Below, piece after piece: positions 37,462-46,147 of a DNA stretch of 64,000 nucleotides. Position 1 is the stretch's first letter. The number at the start of each line of letters is the position of its first letter. The stretch is from assembly GCF_014646815.1 (NCBI RefSeq), contig NZ_BMNZ01000005.1, positions 350,415 through 414,414 of the forward strand, read 5' to 3'. The translations under genes were made by a program, and so were the position numbers. The DNA is from Terrabacter tumescens. Lineage in GTDB: Bacteria > Actinomycetota > Actinomycetes > Actinomycetales > Dermatophilaceae. The notes beneath the pieces are model-generated. The model was not told the origin of the DNA, searched no databases, and worked only from the letters and a program-made list of their open reading frames with translations.

Positions 37462-39225
37462 TCACCCCTTGAGGTCGGGGAACTGGTCGTCGCGCCACTC
37501 GTTCTCGGGCTGCGCGCCGCCGGTCGCGTCGAGGTCGTTCTCGCGCCCCCGCAGCTCGACGCGGCGGATCTTGCCCGAGATGGTCTTGGGCAGCTCGTAG
37601 AACTCGATGCGCCGCACCCGCTGCCACGGCGCGAGCTTCTCGCGGGCGTGGGCGAGGATCGAGCGCGCGGTGTCCGCGCCGGGCTCGTGGCCGGGCGCGA
37701 GGGCGATGTAGGCCTTGGGCACGGAGAGGCGCACGGCGTCGGGTGCGGGCACGACCGCGGCCTCGGCGACGGCCGGGTGCTCGATGAGGACCGACTCGAC
37801 CTCGAACGGGCTGATCTTGTAGTCGCTCGACTTGAAGACGTCGTCGGTGCGCCCCACGAACGAGATGTAGCCGTCGGCGTCGACCGAGGCGACGTCGCCC
37901 GTGTGGTAGAAACCGCCGGCCATCGCGTCCGCGTTGCGCTGCTCGTCACCCTGGTAGCCGGTCATGAGCGGCACGGGGTGCTGCGACAGGTCGAGGCAGA
38001 TCTCGCCCTCGCGGTTGCCGTCCGGGTCCGCTTGCGTGACAAGGGTGTTGGTGATCGGGTCGACCACGACGACCGGGCAGCCGGGCAGCGGCCGGCCCAT
38101 CGAGCCGGGCTTGACGGTCGAGCCGGGCGTGTTGCCGACGGCGGCCGTCATCTCGGTCTGGCCGTAGCCGTCGCGGATCGTCAGGCCCCACGCCTTCTCG
38201 ACCCGCGCGATGACCTCGGGGTTGAGCGGCTCGCCGGCGCCGATGACCTCGCGCAGCGAGCCGGGCCCGGACGACAGGTCGCTGTTGATGAGCATGCGCC
38301 ACACGGTCGGCGGCGCACAGATCGAGGTGACCTCGTGGGTGTGCAGCACGCGCAGCAGCGCGGCGGGGTCGAAGCGGCTGTAGTTGTAGACGAACGCCGT
38401 CGCCTCGGCCGCCCACGGGGCGAAGAACGAGGACCACGCGTGCTTGGCCCAGCCGGGGCTGCTGATGTTGAGGTGGACGTCGCCCGGCTGCAGCCCGATC
38501 CAGTACATCGTCGACAGGTGCCCGACGGGGTAGGAGCGCTGGGTGTGCTCGACGAGCTTGGGCCGGCTCGTCGTGCCGGAGGTGAAGTAGAGGAGCATCC
38601 GGTCGTCGGGCCCCGTGCCCGGGTGCTCGGTGGGCGGCACCTCCATGGCGTATGCCGTGTCGTGGCGTTCCCAGCCGTCCGTGTCGGTCCCTGCCGGGTC
38701 GGCCCCGCCGACGGCGATGCGGACGTAGTCGCCCGGCACGTCGTCGAACTTGTGCACCTCGGAGGCGTTCGTGATGACCGCACGGGCGGCGCCGCGCGTC
38801 ATCCGGTCCACGAGGTCACCGGGCCCGACGGCGGTCGTCGTCGGCATGACCACCGCGCCCAGCTTGATGACGGCGAGCATCGACTCCCAGAGCTCGACCT
38901 GGTTGCCGAGCATGAGCACCACGGAGTCGCCGCGACCGATGCCGAGCGCGGCCAGCCGGGCCGCCACCTGGTTGGAGCGCCGGGCCATCTCGTCCCAGGA
39001 CCAGGATCGCGAGGACTCGTCCTGCTCGACGATCGTCAGGCAGGGGCGGTCGTTGCCGCGGGCGACGGCGTCGAACCAGTCGACGCCCCAGTTCCAACGG
39101 TCCCCGACGTCGGGGAAGGTGAACTCGCGGACGGCGCGGGCGTGGTCACCGCGCAGGGCGAGGAGCTGGTCACGGGCGGCTCGGTAGCTCGCGGTCACAC
39201 CGGCTTCGTCGACAGGTGAGGTCAT
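37462..39225 (-). CDS. AMP-binding acyl-CoA synthetase (medium-chain type)
   Basis: The 587-residue ligase activates a carboxylic acid to its acyl-CoA via an acyl-adenylate. It shows the P-loop LLYFTSGTTSRPKLVEHTQRSYPVGH, the GAGEPLNPEVIARVEKAWG and DGYGQTEM motifs, the hinge GFYHTGDVASVDADGYISFVGRTDDVFKSSDYKISPFEVE, and the C-terminal catalytic lysine in PKTISGKIRRVELR. The SSPGWAKHAWSSFFAPW segment is typical of the acyl-CoA synthetase medium-chain (ACSM-like) group. ATG 39225 is chosen by homology; no strong ribosome site is visible. Convergent with the metallophosphoesterase gene, with 17 bp between stops. Confidence 0.93.
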   Translation of the reverse strand: MTSPVDEAGVTASYRAARDQLLALRGDHARAVREFTFPDVGDRWNWGVDWFDAVARGNDRPCLTIVEQDESSRSWSWDEMARRSNQVAARLAALGIGRGDSVVLMLGNQVELWESMLAVIKLGAVVMPTTTAVGPGDLVDRMTRGAARAVITNASEVHKFDDVPGDYVRIAVGGADPAGTDTDGWERHDTAYAMEVPPTEHPGTGPDDRMLLYFTSGTTSRPKLVEHTQRSYPVGHLSTMYWIGLQPGDVHLNISSPGWAKHAWSSFFAPWAAEATAFVYNYSRFDPAALLRVLHTHEVTSICAPPTVWRMLINSDLSSGPGSLREVIGAGEPLNPEVIARVEKAWGLTIRDGYGQTEMTAAVGNTPGSTVKPGSMGRPLPGCPVVVVDPITNTLVTQADPDGNREGEICLDLSQHPVPLMTGYQGDEQRNADAMAGGFYHTGDVASVDADGYISFVGRTDDVFKSSDYKISPFEVESVLIEHPAVAEAAVVPAPDAVRLSVPKAYIALAPGHEPGADTARSILAHAREKLAPWQRVRRIEFYELPKTISGKIRRVELRGRENDLDATGGAQPENEWRDDQFPDLKG

Positions 39226-39275
39226 GACCCGACGATGCCACACCGGGTCGGGGCCGGGTACGGGGACCCGACAGG

Positions 39276-39974
39276 TCAGAGCGGCTGGTCGCTGCCGTCG
39301 CCGAGGTCGCGCGGGCGGCGCCGCTCCTCGGCGAGCTCGGGCCGGTCGGGACGGCTGCGCGGGATCGCCGTCGTGTCGCCCTCGTGGCCCCCGGTGCCCC
39401 GGTAGCCCTCGTCGCCGGCGGCGTAGGCGGGGTCCGATCCCGGTGCGTCCGGCACGCCCAGGCCGCGACCGAGCGTGCGGCGCCGCAGGTCGTCCTCGTC
39501 GATGAGGCGGTTGATCAGCTGCTGGACCTCGTTGCTGCGCGGGATGTTCGAGAGGTTCTCGTCGGGGCTGTCGCCGGCCGACTCGATGTGGAGCGATCCG
39601 GAGCGGATGAGCCGGTCGAGCACGGTCTGCTGGAAGCTGACGTCGGTGATCTTCGACAGGGTGATGTCCTTGCCGTTCTTCGTCAGGATGCCGCGGCGGA
39701 CCATGACGCGGTGCGAGGTGATGACGTAGTGCGTCGTGCGCCAGCGCAGGTAGGGCACGACGACGGCGGGGATCGCGACGACGACGAGCACTGCGACGGC
39801 GATCCACTGAATGCGGTTACCGGTCTCGTCGTCGGGCGTCACGACGGCGACGGCGATGCAGGCGGCCGCGAGCAGCAGCCCGAAGATCGTCGGCACGACG
39901 ACGGTGAGCCAGTGCGGGTGCAGGTCGCGCTCGACCTTCTCGCCCTTGGCCAGCACGTTCTCCGGGAAGCCCAC
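39276..39974 (-). CDS. Bacterial PH (bPH2) domain membrane protein
   Basis: The 232-residue protein has two transmembrane helices (LTVVVPTIFGLLLAAACIAVAVV and WIAVAVLVVVAIPAVVVPYL) followed by the bPH2 (DUF304-type) domain RTTHYVITSHRVMVRRGILTKNGKDITLSKITDVSFQQTVLDRLIRSGSLHIESAG, and a long polar tail. GTG 39974 has AGGAGG 6 nt upstream, which is better spaced than ATG 39980 lying directly against it. Members are common actinobacterial membrane proteins with no settled role. It may share a transcript with the downstream acyl-CoA ligase, 50 bp away. Confidence 0.85.
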   Translation of the reverse strand: MGFPENVLAKGEKVERDLHPHWLTVVVPTIFGLLLAAACIAVAVVTPDDETGNRIQWIAVAVLVVVAIPAVVVPYLRWRTTHYVITSHRVMVRRGILTKNGKDITLSKITDVSFQQTVLDRLIRSGSLHIESAGDSPDENLSNIPRSNEVQQLINRLIDEDDLRRRTLGRGLGVPDAPGSDPAYAAGDEGYRGTGGHEGDTTAIPRSRPDRPELAEERRRPRDLGDGSDQPL

Positions 39975-40156
39975 GGTCATCCTCCTGTCGTCACGGTCCG
40001 GGTGGACCACGAGTACCCGTTCAGCCTAGGGGGAAACGACTCCCCGGGCGCTGTGCGACCCGGCACGACGCGACGTCGCGCCGGACCCCGACGCGGCGCC
40101 GCTCTCGGCCCCTTGCGCGGCCCCTCACCAGCCCCTCGCCGGCCCCTCACCAGCGC

Positions 40157-40828
40157 TCACCGGGCCAGCAGCGACCCGAGCCCGTCGCCCAGCACCTTGG
40201 CCCCGAGCACGGTGAAGAGCACGACCATGACCGTGGCGTTGTTGGCGACGAGCCAGAGCTTCGCCCGGTCGAGCGCCGGCGAGACCCGTTCTCGCGCCAC
40301 GAGATACGCGACGACGGGCCCGACGACGGTGAGCGAGGCGAGCACGACGTAGACGGCGCCCACGACGACCTGCTGACCTGCCGGCAGGCCGCTCGCCGCG
40401 ATCGTCGTCCCGGCCGCCACGCCCAGTCCGAGGTTCTTCGGGTTGGCACCGGCGAAGAGCGCCCCGAAGCCGACCGCCTTGGCGGCGGTGAAGGAGTCGA
40501 TGGAGGCCATCCACGCCGGCGGCTCCGGTTCGGTCCCGGGGGCAGGACGCGAGCGCCACTGCCGCAGGGCGAGCAGGAGGAAGAGCACGCCGACGACGAT
40601 CTTGACCACGTCGCCGACGACCCGGCCGCCGTCCGACCCGCCCAGGCCGCCGAGCGCGGCGACGACGCCCACGACGGCCGACAGGGCGAGCAGCCAGCCG
40701 ACGAGGAACGCCGAGGCGTTGCGCGCCGCCGACGGCGAGAAGAGCATGAGGATGACGGCGATGACCGGCACCGGGCTGATCGCCACCCCGACGGCGTTGG
40801 CCAGCAGGGCACCGATGGTCGCCCCCAC
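40157..40828 (-). CDS. GAP family (LysE-like) membrane protein
   Basis: The 223-residue protein has six hydrophobic segments and LysE-superfamily features: ANAVGVAISPVPVIAVILMLFSPSAARNASAFLVGW at the N-terminus and GFGALFAGANPKNLGLGVAAG before the fourth helix. The group includes the mycobacterial Gap/Sap proteins, which help export surface glycolipids. Substrate here is unknown. GTG 40828 begins 8 bp downstream of the SHOCT gene stop, making it the third gene of an operon with DUF6325 and SHOCT genes. Confidence 0.82.
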   Translation of the reverse strand: MGATIGALLANAVGVAISPVPVIAVILMLFSPSAARNASAFLVGWLLALSAVVGVVAALGGLGGSDGGRVVGDVVKIVVGVLFLLLALRQWRSRPAPGTEPEPPAWMASIDSFTAAKAVGFGALFAGANPKNLGLGVAAGTTIAASGLPAGQQVVVGAVYVVLASLTVVGPVVAYLVARERVSPALDRAKLWLVANNATVMVVLFTVLGAKVLGDGLGSLLAR

Positions 40829-40835
40829 GGGCGGC

Positions 40836-41219
40836 TCAACCCCCCAGGATGCGTGCCTTCTGCTGCGCGAGCTCCTCATCGGTGAGGATGCCCTGCGCAT
40901 GCAGTGCCGCAAGGCGCTCGAGTGCGGCGATCATGTCGTCGGCCCCCATCGCGGCGGGCGCTGCCGGAGCTGCGGGCGCCGGCGGAGGAGGAGGCGGTGG
41001 CGCCTGGGCAGCCAGTGCCTGGGCGACGGCGGCCTGCGTGGCGGCGGCCTGGGCCGCGGCCTCCTGCTGCTGCCGGTAGGCCTCGGCCTCGGCGGCCTGC
41101 TGCGCCTTGGCCTGCTGGCCCTGCTGCATCCTGCCGCTCACGGCGTTGGCCGTGCCGGCGACGACGGCCGTGCGGGCGGCGAGCCCCAGCAGGCCGGGCC
41201 GTCCCATGCGTCCCCTCAT
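40836..41219 (-). CDS. SHOCT-domain protein
   Basis: The 127-residue protein has a short hydrophobic N-terminus (GLAARTAVVAGTANAVSGRM), a Gln/Ala-rich coiled segment, a poly-Pro stretch, and a C-terminal SHOCT motif (DDMIAALERLAALHAQGILTDEELAQQKARILG, residues 94-126). SHOCT is a short oligomerisation motif. ATG 41219 overlaps the stop of the DUF6325 gene (ATGA). The two are often neighbours in actinobacteria, so they probably act together; no mechanism is known to me. Confidence 0.85.
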   Translation of the reverse strand: MRGRMGRPGLLGLAARTAVVAGTANAVSGRMQQGQQAKAQQAAEAEAYRQQQEAAAQAAATQAAVAQALAAQAPPPPPPPAPAAPAAPAAMGADDMIAALERLAALHAQGILTDEELAQQKARILGG

Positions 41220-41674
41220 GACCCCTCCTCGTTCGATGCCTTCGACGAGATGGCAGCGAGCGCCGTCTCGATGTCCTCGTGGGGCAGCCGCTCCATGACG
41301 AGCAGCTGGCCGTCGAGCTCACGCACCTCGGCGGCGATCTCCGACGCCCACGCGTTCTCCCAGGCGATGACGAGCACCGTCGTGCCCGGGTCCATCTCGG
41401 CGGCGATCGCGAGCGCGTCCTCCTCCCCGACGAGGTCGGGCATGACGGTCGGGAAGCCGAGCAGCTCCTCGGCGCCCTCGGGCGACTCGGCGTCGTACAT
41501 CCGCACGCTGCCGTCGTCGTCCTTGCGGACGAGGAGCACGTCGAGCACCCGGACGGCGCCCCGGTCGACGGCCCGGGCCACGGCATCGCGTATGCCGCCC
41601 TGCCGCAGCTCCCCACGGAAGCCGATGACGGCCAGGTCCACTGGTCCGATCGGCGCTGACGTCGCACTCGACAT
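41216..41674 (-). CDS. DUF6325 family protein
   Basis: The 152-residue protein reads IGPVDLAVIGFRGELRQGGIRDAVARAVDRGAVRVLDVLLVRKDDDGSVRMYD and later TTVLVIAWENAWASEIAAEVRELDGQLLVMERLPHEDIETAL. This is the small family usually annotated DUF6325, often preceded in function terms by general-stress membrane proteins. ATG 41674 has GGAGGGGAG 4 nt upstream. It leads a three-gene operon. The function is unknown; the alternating beta/alpha pattern suggests a ferredoxin-like fold. Confidence 0.8.
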   Translation of the reverse strand: MSSATSAPIGPVDLAVIGFRGELRQGGIRDAVARAVDRGAVRVLDVLLVRKDDDGSVRMYDAESPEGAEELLGFPTVMPDLVGEEDALAIAAEMDPGTTVLVIAWENAWASEIAAEVRELDGQLLVMERLPHEDIETALAAISSKASNEEGS

Positions 41675-41805
41675 GGGACTCCCCTCCGGGTTCGTGGCGA
41701 CGTCGTGACCGACGCCGCTCACCTCATGCTCCGTCGCGTGCCGAGAGCGGGCATCACCCCGGCGGGGTGAGGCCCCCGGCCCCTGCCCGGTGGTGCCATG
41801 AGCAC

Positions 41806-43680
41806 ATGAGCGCAGGAGACGTCACCCCGACCATCACCGCCCAGCAGCAGGCCGTGCTGGCGCAGCTGCCCTTCTCCGACGAGCACGACGTCGAGGCCGT
41901 CGACCGGGGCTTCATCGCCGCGCTCGACCCTGGCGTGGTGACGAATGACGAGGGGCGCACCGTCTGGGACAACGACAGCTACGCCTTCCTGCGTGGCAAG
42001 GCGCCCGACAGCGTCAACCCGAGTCTCTGGCGGCAGTCGGGACTCGTCGCACGGCAGGGGCTCTACGAGGTCGTGCCGGGGATCTACCAGGTGCGCGGGC
42101 TCGACCTGTCGAACATCTCGTTCGTCGAGGGTGAGAGCGGCGTCATCGTCATCGACCCCCTCATCAGTGCGGAGACCGCCGCGGCGGCGCTGGGCCTCTA
42201 CCGCGAGCACCGCGGCGACCGGCCGGTCGTCGCGGTCGTCTACACCCACTCCCACGTCGACCACTTCGGCGGCGTCAAGGGCGTGACGACCCAGGAGGAC
42301 GTCGACGCCGGGCGGTGCCAGGTCATCGCGCCGGCCGGCCTCGTCGAGGAGGCGGTGTCCGAGAACGTCTACGCCGGGACGGCGATGAGCCGCCGCGCGG
42401 GCTACATGTACGGCGCCTCCCTCCCCCGCGGCGAGCGGGGACAGGTCGGTGCGGGGCTGGGCCAGACCACCTCGGCGGGCTCGGTGACGCTCATCGTGCC
42501 GACCGTGGACGTCACGACGACCGGCGAGGAGCTCGTCGTCGACGGGGTGCGGATGGTCTTCCAGATGGCACCCGGGACCGAGGCGCCGGCCGAGATGCAC
42601 TTCCACTTCCCGGAGCTGCGGGCCCTCTGCATGGCAGAGAACTCGACGCACACCCTGCACAACCTGTTGACGCTGCGCGGGGCGCTGGTGCGTGACCCGC
42701 ACGCCTGGTCGGGCTATCTCACCGAGGCCATCGACCTCTTCGGTGAGCAGACCGACGTCGTCTTCGCCGCGCACCACTGGCCGACGTGGGGCCAGCAGGA
42801 GTGCATCGAGTACCTCTCCGTCCAGCGTGACCTCTACGCCTACCTGCACGACCAGACGCTCCGGATGCTCAACCGGGGCATGACCGGCTCCGAGATCGCG
42901 GAGGAGATCCAGATGCCGCCCGCTCTCGAGGCGGCGTGGCACACGCACGGCTACTACGGCTCGGTCAGCCACAACGTCAAGGCCATCTACCAGCGCTACA
43001 TGGGCTGGTTCGACGGCAACCCTGCCCACCTCTGGCAGCACCCACCGGTCGAGGCGGGCCGTCGCTACGTCGAGTTCATGGGCGGGGCCGACGAGGTCGT
43101 GCGCAAGGCGCAGGGTTCCTACGACGCGGGCGACTTCCGTTGGGCCGCCGAGGTGCTCAGCCACGTCATCTTCTCCGACGAGCACCACGCCGGAGCGCGC
43201 GAGCTGCTCGCCGCGACGTTCGAGCAGCTGGCGTACGGCTCCGAGAACGGCACGTGGCGCAACTTCTACCTCTCGGGCGCACACGAGCTGCGTCACGGCA
43301 GCTTCGGCACGCCGACCGCGGCGGCGGCGCCGGACCTGCTGGCCCAGCTGACGCCGGAGCAGCTCTTCGACGCGCTCGCGATCCGCGTGCACGGTCCGCG
43401 GTCGTGGGACCTTCATCTGCGCCTGGACGTCGACCTGACGGACGGTGACCGCTTCCGCCTCACCCTGCGCAACGGCGTCCTGACCTACTCCTCGGCGACC
43501 CGGCACGACGAGCCGGACCTGACCCTGCGGATGCCGAGGGCCGCCCTCGGGGTCCTGATGTCGGGCGCCGACCCCGGCACCATCGACGGGGTGGACGTCT
43601 CGGGCGACCCCGGCGTGCTGCAGGCGCTGCTCGGCGCGCTCGACGCGCCGGACCCCGACTTCGCCATCGTCACCCCCTGA
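41806..43680 (+). CDS. Alkyl/aryl-sulfatase (SdsA1/BDS1 type)
   Basis: The 624-residue enzyme has an MBL core (VVYTHSHVDHFGGVKG, FVEGESGVIVIDPLISAETA, MHFHFPELRALCMAENSTHTLHNLLTLRGALVRD, FAAHHWPTWG), the alkylsulfatase dimerisation region (YLHDQTLRMLNRGMTGSEIAEEIQMPP, WFDGNPAHLW) and a C-terminal SCP2-like domain (about 505-620). It should release sulfate from primary alkyl sulfates such as dodecyl sulfate. Unlike Pseudomonas SdsA1 it shows no signal peptide, so it is predicted to be cytosolic. ATG 41806 has no clear Shine-Dalgarno. It is divergent from the DUF6325 operon. Confidence 0.93.
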   Translation: MSAGDVTPTITAQQQAVLAQLPFSDEHDVEAVDRGFIAALDPGVVTNDEGRTVWDNDSYAFLRGKAPDSVNPSLWRQSGLVARQGLYEVVPGIYQVRGLDLSNISFVEGESGVIVIDPLISAETAAAALGLYREHRGDRPVVAVVYTHSHVDHFGGVKGVTTQEDVDAGRCQVIAPAGLVEEAVSENVYAGTAMSRRAGYMYGASLPRGERGQVGAGLGQTTSAGSVTLIVPTVDVTTTGEELVVDGVRMVFQMAPGTEAPAEMHFHFPELRALCMAENSTHTLHNLLTLRGALVRDPHAWSGYLTEAIDLFGEQTDVVFAAHHWPTWGQQECIEYLSVQRDLYAYLHDQTLRMLNRGMTGSEIAEEIQMPPALEAAWHTHGYYGSVSHNVKAIYQRYMGWFDGNPAHLWQHPPVEAGRRYVEFMGGADEVVRKAQGSYDAGDFRWAAEVLSHVIFSDEHHAGARELLAATFEQLAYGSENGTWRNFYLSGAHELRHGSFGTPTAAAAPDLLAQLTPEQLFDALAIRVHGPRSWDLHLRLDVDLTDGDRFRLTLRNGVLTYSSATRHDEPDLTLRMPRAALGVLMSGADPGTIDGVDVSGDPGVLQALLGALDAPDPDFAIVTP

Positions 43681-43732
43681 GCACGCCGAGCACCCAGAGA
43701 GTGCCGAGAGTGTCGAGAGTGTCGAGGCCGTC

Positions 43733-44803
43733 GTGACCGTGGAGCCCGTGCGACCGGTGGTGGCGCCGCGTGGCGTCCTCATCCTCGTGGCGCTGGCCGC
43801 TGGTTTCGTCGTGGCCTTCGGCATCCGTCTGGCGTCGGGCATCGTCGGCCCGCTCTTCCTCGCCCTCGTGCTCACGATCGCCGCGTTCCCGGTCCGCAAC
43901 GCCCTGGTGCGTCGCGGCGTGCCGGCCTGGCTCGGGACGGTCGCCGTCATCCTCGCCATCTACCTCGGCTCGGTCGCCCTCGCGGTGCTCGTCGTCGTGT
44001 CCGGGGCCGAGCTCGCCGGCCTGCTCCCCCAGTACGCCGACGACCTCCGCTCGCTCGTGGCCGGGCTGACGGACTGGCTGGCGGCGCGCGGGATCCAGCC
44101 CGCCCAGACGCAGGCGCTCGTCTCGTCCCTCGACCTGGGACGGGTCACGAGCCTCATCACGTCCCTGCTGGCGGACGTGCTGTCGCTCGTGACCAGCCTC
44201 GTCTTCGTCCTCGCCCTCGTGCTCTTCTCCGCCATGGACGCCCGCGGCTTCTCGGACACGCTGGCGCGGCTCGAGACGGAGCGTCCGGCGTTCGCGTCGG
44301 CGATGACGTCGTTCACCCGCGGCACGCGCCAGTACCTCGTCGTGTCAACGGTCTTCGGCGCCGTCGTGGCCCTCATCGACACCGTGTTCCTGTGGTTCGT
44401 CGGCGTCCCCGGCGCCATCCTCTGGGGGCTGCTCGCGTTCATCACGAACTACATCCCCAACATCGGCTTCCTCATCGGCATCGTGCCGCCGGCGATCCTC
44501 GCCCTGCTCGAGGGCGGCTGGGGCATGTTCGCCCTCGTCGTGGTCGTCTACAGCGTCGTCAACCTCGTCATCCAGTCGGTGATCCAGCCGAAGCTCGTCG
44601 GCGACACCGTGGGCCTGTCGGCCGTGGTGACGGTCCTGTCGCTCGTCGTCTGGTCGCTGCTGCTCGGGGGCATCGGCGCGGTCCTCGCCGTCCCGCTGAC
44701 GCTGCTCGTCAAGGCGCTCCTCGTCGACGTCGATCCCGACAGCCGCTGGCTCGGGGGGCTGCTCGGGGACCGTCGAGCGCTGACGACTGCCGAACCCTCC
44801 TGA
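43733..44803 (+). CDS. AI-2E family transporter
   Basis: The 356-residue protein has about eight transmembrane segments in the AI-2E/YdiK pattern: an N-terminal pair, a pair around 60-90, a soluble loop (about 95-150), then VVSTVFGAVVALIDTVFLWFVGVPGAILWGLLAFITNYIPNIGFLIGIVPPAILALLEGG and VIQSVIQPKLVGDTVGLSAVVTVLSLVVWSLLLGGIGAVLAVPLTLLVKALL. The motifs NYIPNIG and QPKLVGD define the family. Despite the name, few members transport autoinducer-2; some are Na+/H+ antiporters. GTG 43733 is the best start; no strong ribosome site is visible. Confidence 0.9.
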   Translation: MTVEPVRPVVAPRGVLILVALAAGFVVAFGIRLASGIVGPLFLALVLTIAAFPVRNALVRRGVPAWLGTVAVILAIYLGSVALAVLVVVSGAELAGLLPQYADDLRSLVAGLTDWLAARGIQPAQTQALVSSLDLGRVTSLITSLLADVLSLVTSLVFVLALVLFSAMDARGFSDTLARLETERPAFASAMTSFTRGTRQYLVVSTVFGAVVALIDTVFLWFVGVPGAILWGLLAFITNYIPNIGFLIGIVPPAILALLEGGWGMFALVVVVYSVVNLVIQSVIQPKLVGDTVGLSAVVTVLSLVVWSLLLGGIGAVLAVPLTLLVKALLVDVDPDSRWLGGLLGDRRALTTAEPS

Positions 44804-44972
44804 CCTCCGGCCTCGCCGGAGCGCTGACAGTTCGGCTCGCGGGCCCGGGCAGCCGGCCCTACTGTCCGGTAGTGGGACGTGTGACACGGGGCACATCGTG
44901 GGCGCCGGGCGACGCCCCGAGCGGTTGCAGTGCTCAGCGTCAGCAAGCCTTCCACCCACAAAGGAGTGTGTC

Positions 44973-46046
44973 GTGAAGAGCAGGTCCCTCATGCCATCCA
45001 CCCGCCGCCGCGCCATCGGCGCCGGCCTGTCCGCGCTCATCGGCCTCGGTGCCGCGCTCGCACTCGGCGCCCCCGCCGTCGCGGCCGGCACCACCTACGT
45101 CGCCCTCGGTGACTCGTACTCCTCCGGCACCGGCACCCGGACCTACATCAGTGACGGCACGTCGTGCCAGCGCTCGGTCTACGCCTACCCCTCGCTCGAC
45201 GCCTCGGCGCTCGGGCTGTCCCTGAACTTCCGCGCCTGCTCGGGAGCCACGGTCGCCGACGTCACGAACACCCAGCTGTCGGCACTCTCGAGCACGACGG
45301 CCTACGTCACGATCTCGGTGGGCGGCAACGACGCCGGCTTCGCGAGCGTGCTGACGACGTGTGCGCAGCCGAGCTGGCTCAGCAACTGCAACGGCGCCAT
45401 CGACACGGCCCAGAGCACCATCAACAACACCATCCCGGGCCGTCTCGCCACGCTCTACTCCTCGATCCGCGCCAAGGCGCCCAACGCGCGCGTCATCGTC
45501 GTCGGCTACCCGCGCATCTTCAACGGCGAGGACTGCAACGCCCTGACGTGGTTCTCGCCCACCGAGGAGTCCCGGCTCAACGCCACGGCGGACCTGCTCA
45601 ACTCCAAGACCGCCACGGCCGCCTCCAACGCCGGCTTCACCTTCGTCAACCCGACGTCGAAGTTCGTCGGGCACGCGGTGTGCGACAGCGTCGAGTGGCT
45701 CAACGGCCTGTCGAGCCCGGTCAGCGAGAGCTACCACCCGAACGTCGCGGGCCACCGTGACGGCTATGCCGTGCTGACCAAGCCGGCGTTCGGGCTCGCG
45801 CTCAAGCTCTCCGCCGCCCAGGCCGAGGCCAAGGCGGTCGCGTCCGCCGACAGGCTGGCCCGCGACGCGAGGCGGTATGCCGCGGTCGACCGCACGATCA
45901 CGCCGGAGCGTTTCGTCGCTCCCGACCTCACGACACCGGCCGCCCGCGCCGCCGCGGCCCGCGCCGGGGTCGACCTGAGCAGCCGTGCGAGCATCGACGC
46001 CGCCGACCGGCTCTACAACGCCCGGCAGGACGCCGCGCGCCGCTGA
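44973..46046 (+). CDS. Secreted SGNH/GDSL hydrolase (esterase/lipase)
   Basis: The 357-residue product has a signal peptide with a twin-arginine-like start (STRRRAIGAGLSALIGLGAALALGAPAVAAG), then block I YVALGDSYSSGTG (Ser nucleophile), block II FRACSGAT, block III SVGGNDAGF and block V SYHPNVAGH (catalytic His). Cysteines at RACSG, TTCAQP, SNCNG, EDCNA and AVCDS suggest disulfides, as in streptomycete SGNH lipases. It should act outside the cell on acyl esters. GTG 44973 follows AAGGAG. A strong terminator follows 16 nt after the stop. Confidence 0.93.
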   Translation: MKSRSLMPSTRRRAIGAGLSALIGLGAALALGAPAVAAGTTYVALGDSYSSGTGTRTYISDGTSCQRSVYAYPSLDASALGLSLNFRACSGATVADVTNTQLSALSSTTAYVTISVGGNDAGFASVLTTCAQPSWLSNCNGAIDTAQSTINNTIPGRLATLYSSIRAKAPNARVIVVGYPRIFNGEDCNALTWFSPTEESRLNATADLLNSKTATAASNAGFTFVNPTSKFVGHAVCDSVEWLNGLSSPVSESYHPNVAGHRDGYAVLTKPAFGLALKLSAAQAEAKAVASADRLARDARRYAAVDRTITPERFVAPDLTTPAARAAAARAGVDLSSRASIDAADRLYNARQDAARR

Positions 46047-46062
46047 CCCGCAAGGAGGAGAG

Positions 46063-46096
46063 TGCCCACTCGACGTCCCAGGACGTCGGGTGGGCG
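46063..46096 (+). terminator. Strong intrinsic terminator after the SGNH hydrolase
   Basis: GCCCACTCGACGTCC and GGACGTCGGGTGGGC pair into a 15-bp stem with one G-U position and a 2-nt loop, followed by GCTTTCGC. It lies 16 nt after the stop codon and before the next leaderless promoter. Confidence 0.85.
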
Positions 46097-46135
46097 CTTT
46101 CGCACCGGTCGAGCGAGCGCCTCGCCACGGTCGCC

Positions 46136-46141
46136 TAGGGT
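46136..46141 (+). promoter_or_regulatory. Leaderless -10 box TAGGGT for oxidoreductase
   Basis: TAGGGT ends 6 nt before GTG 46148 with no Shine-Dalgarno between them. Confidence 0.65.
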
Positions 46142-46147
46142 GAGCGC

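Noticed and set aside
41798..41800. ATG at 41798 as the alkylsulfatase start
   Set aside because: It is out of frame with the sulfatase; the in-frame ATG is 41806.
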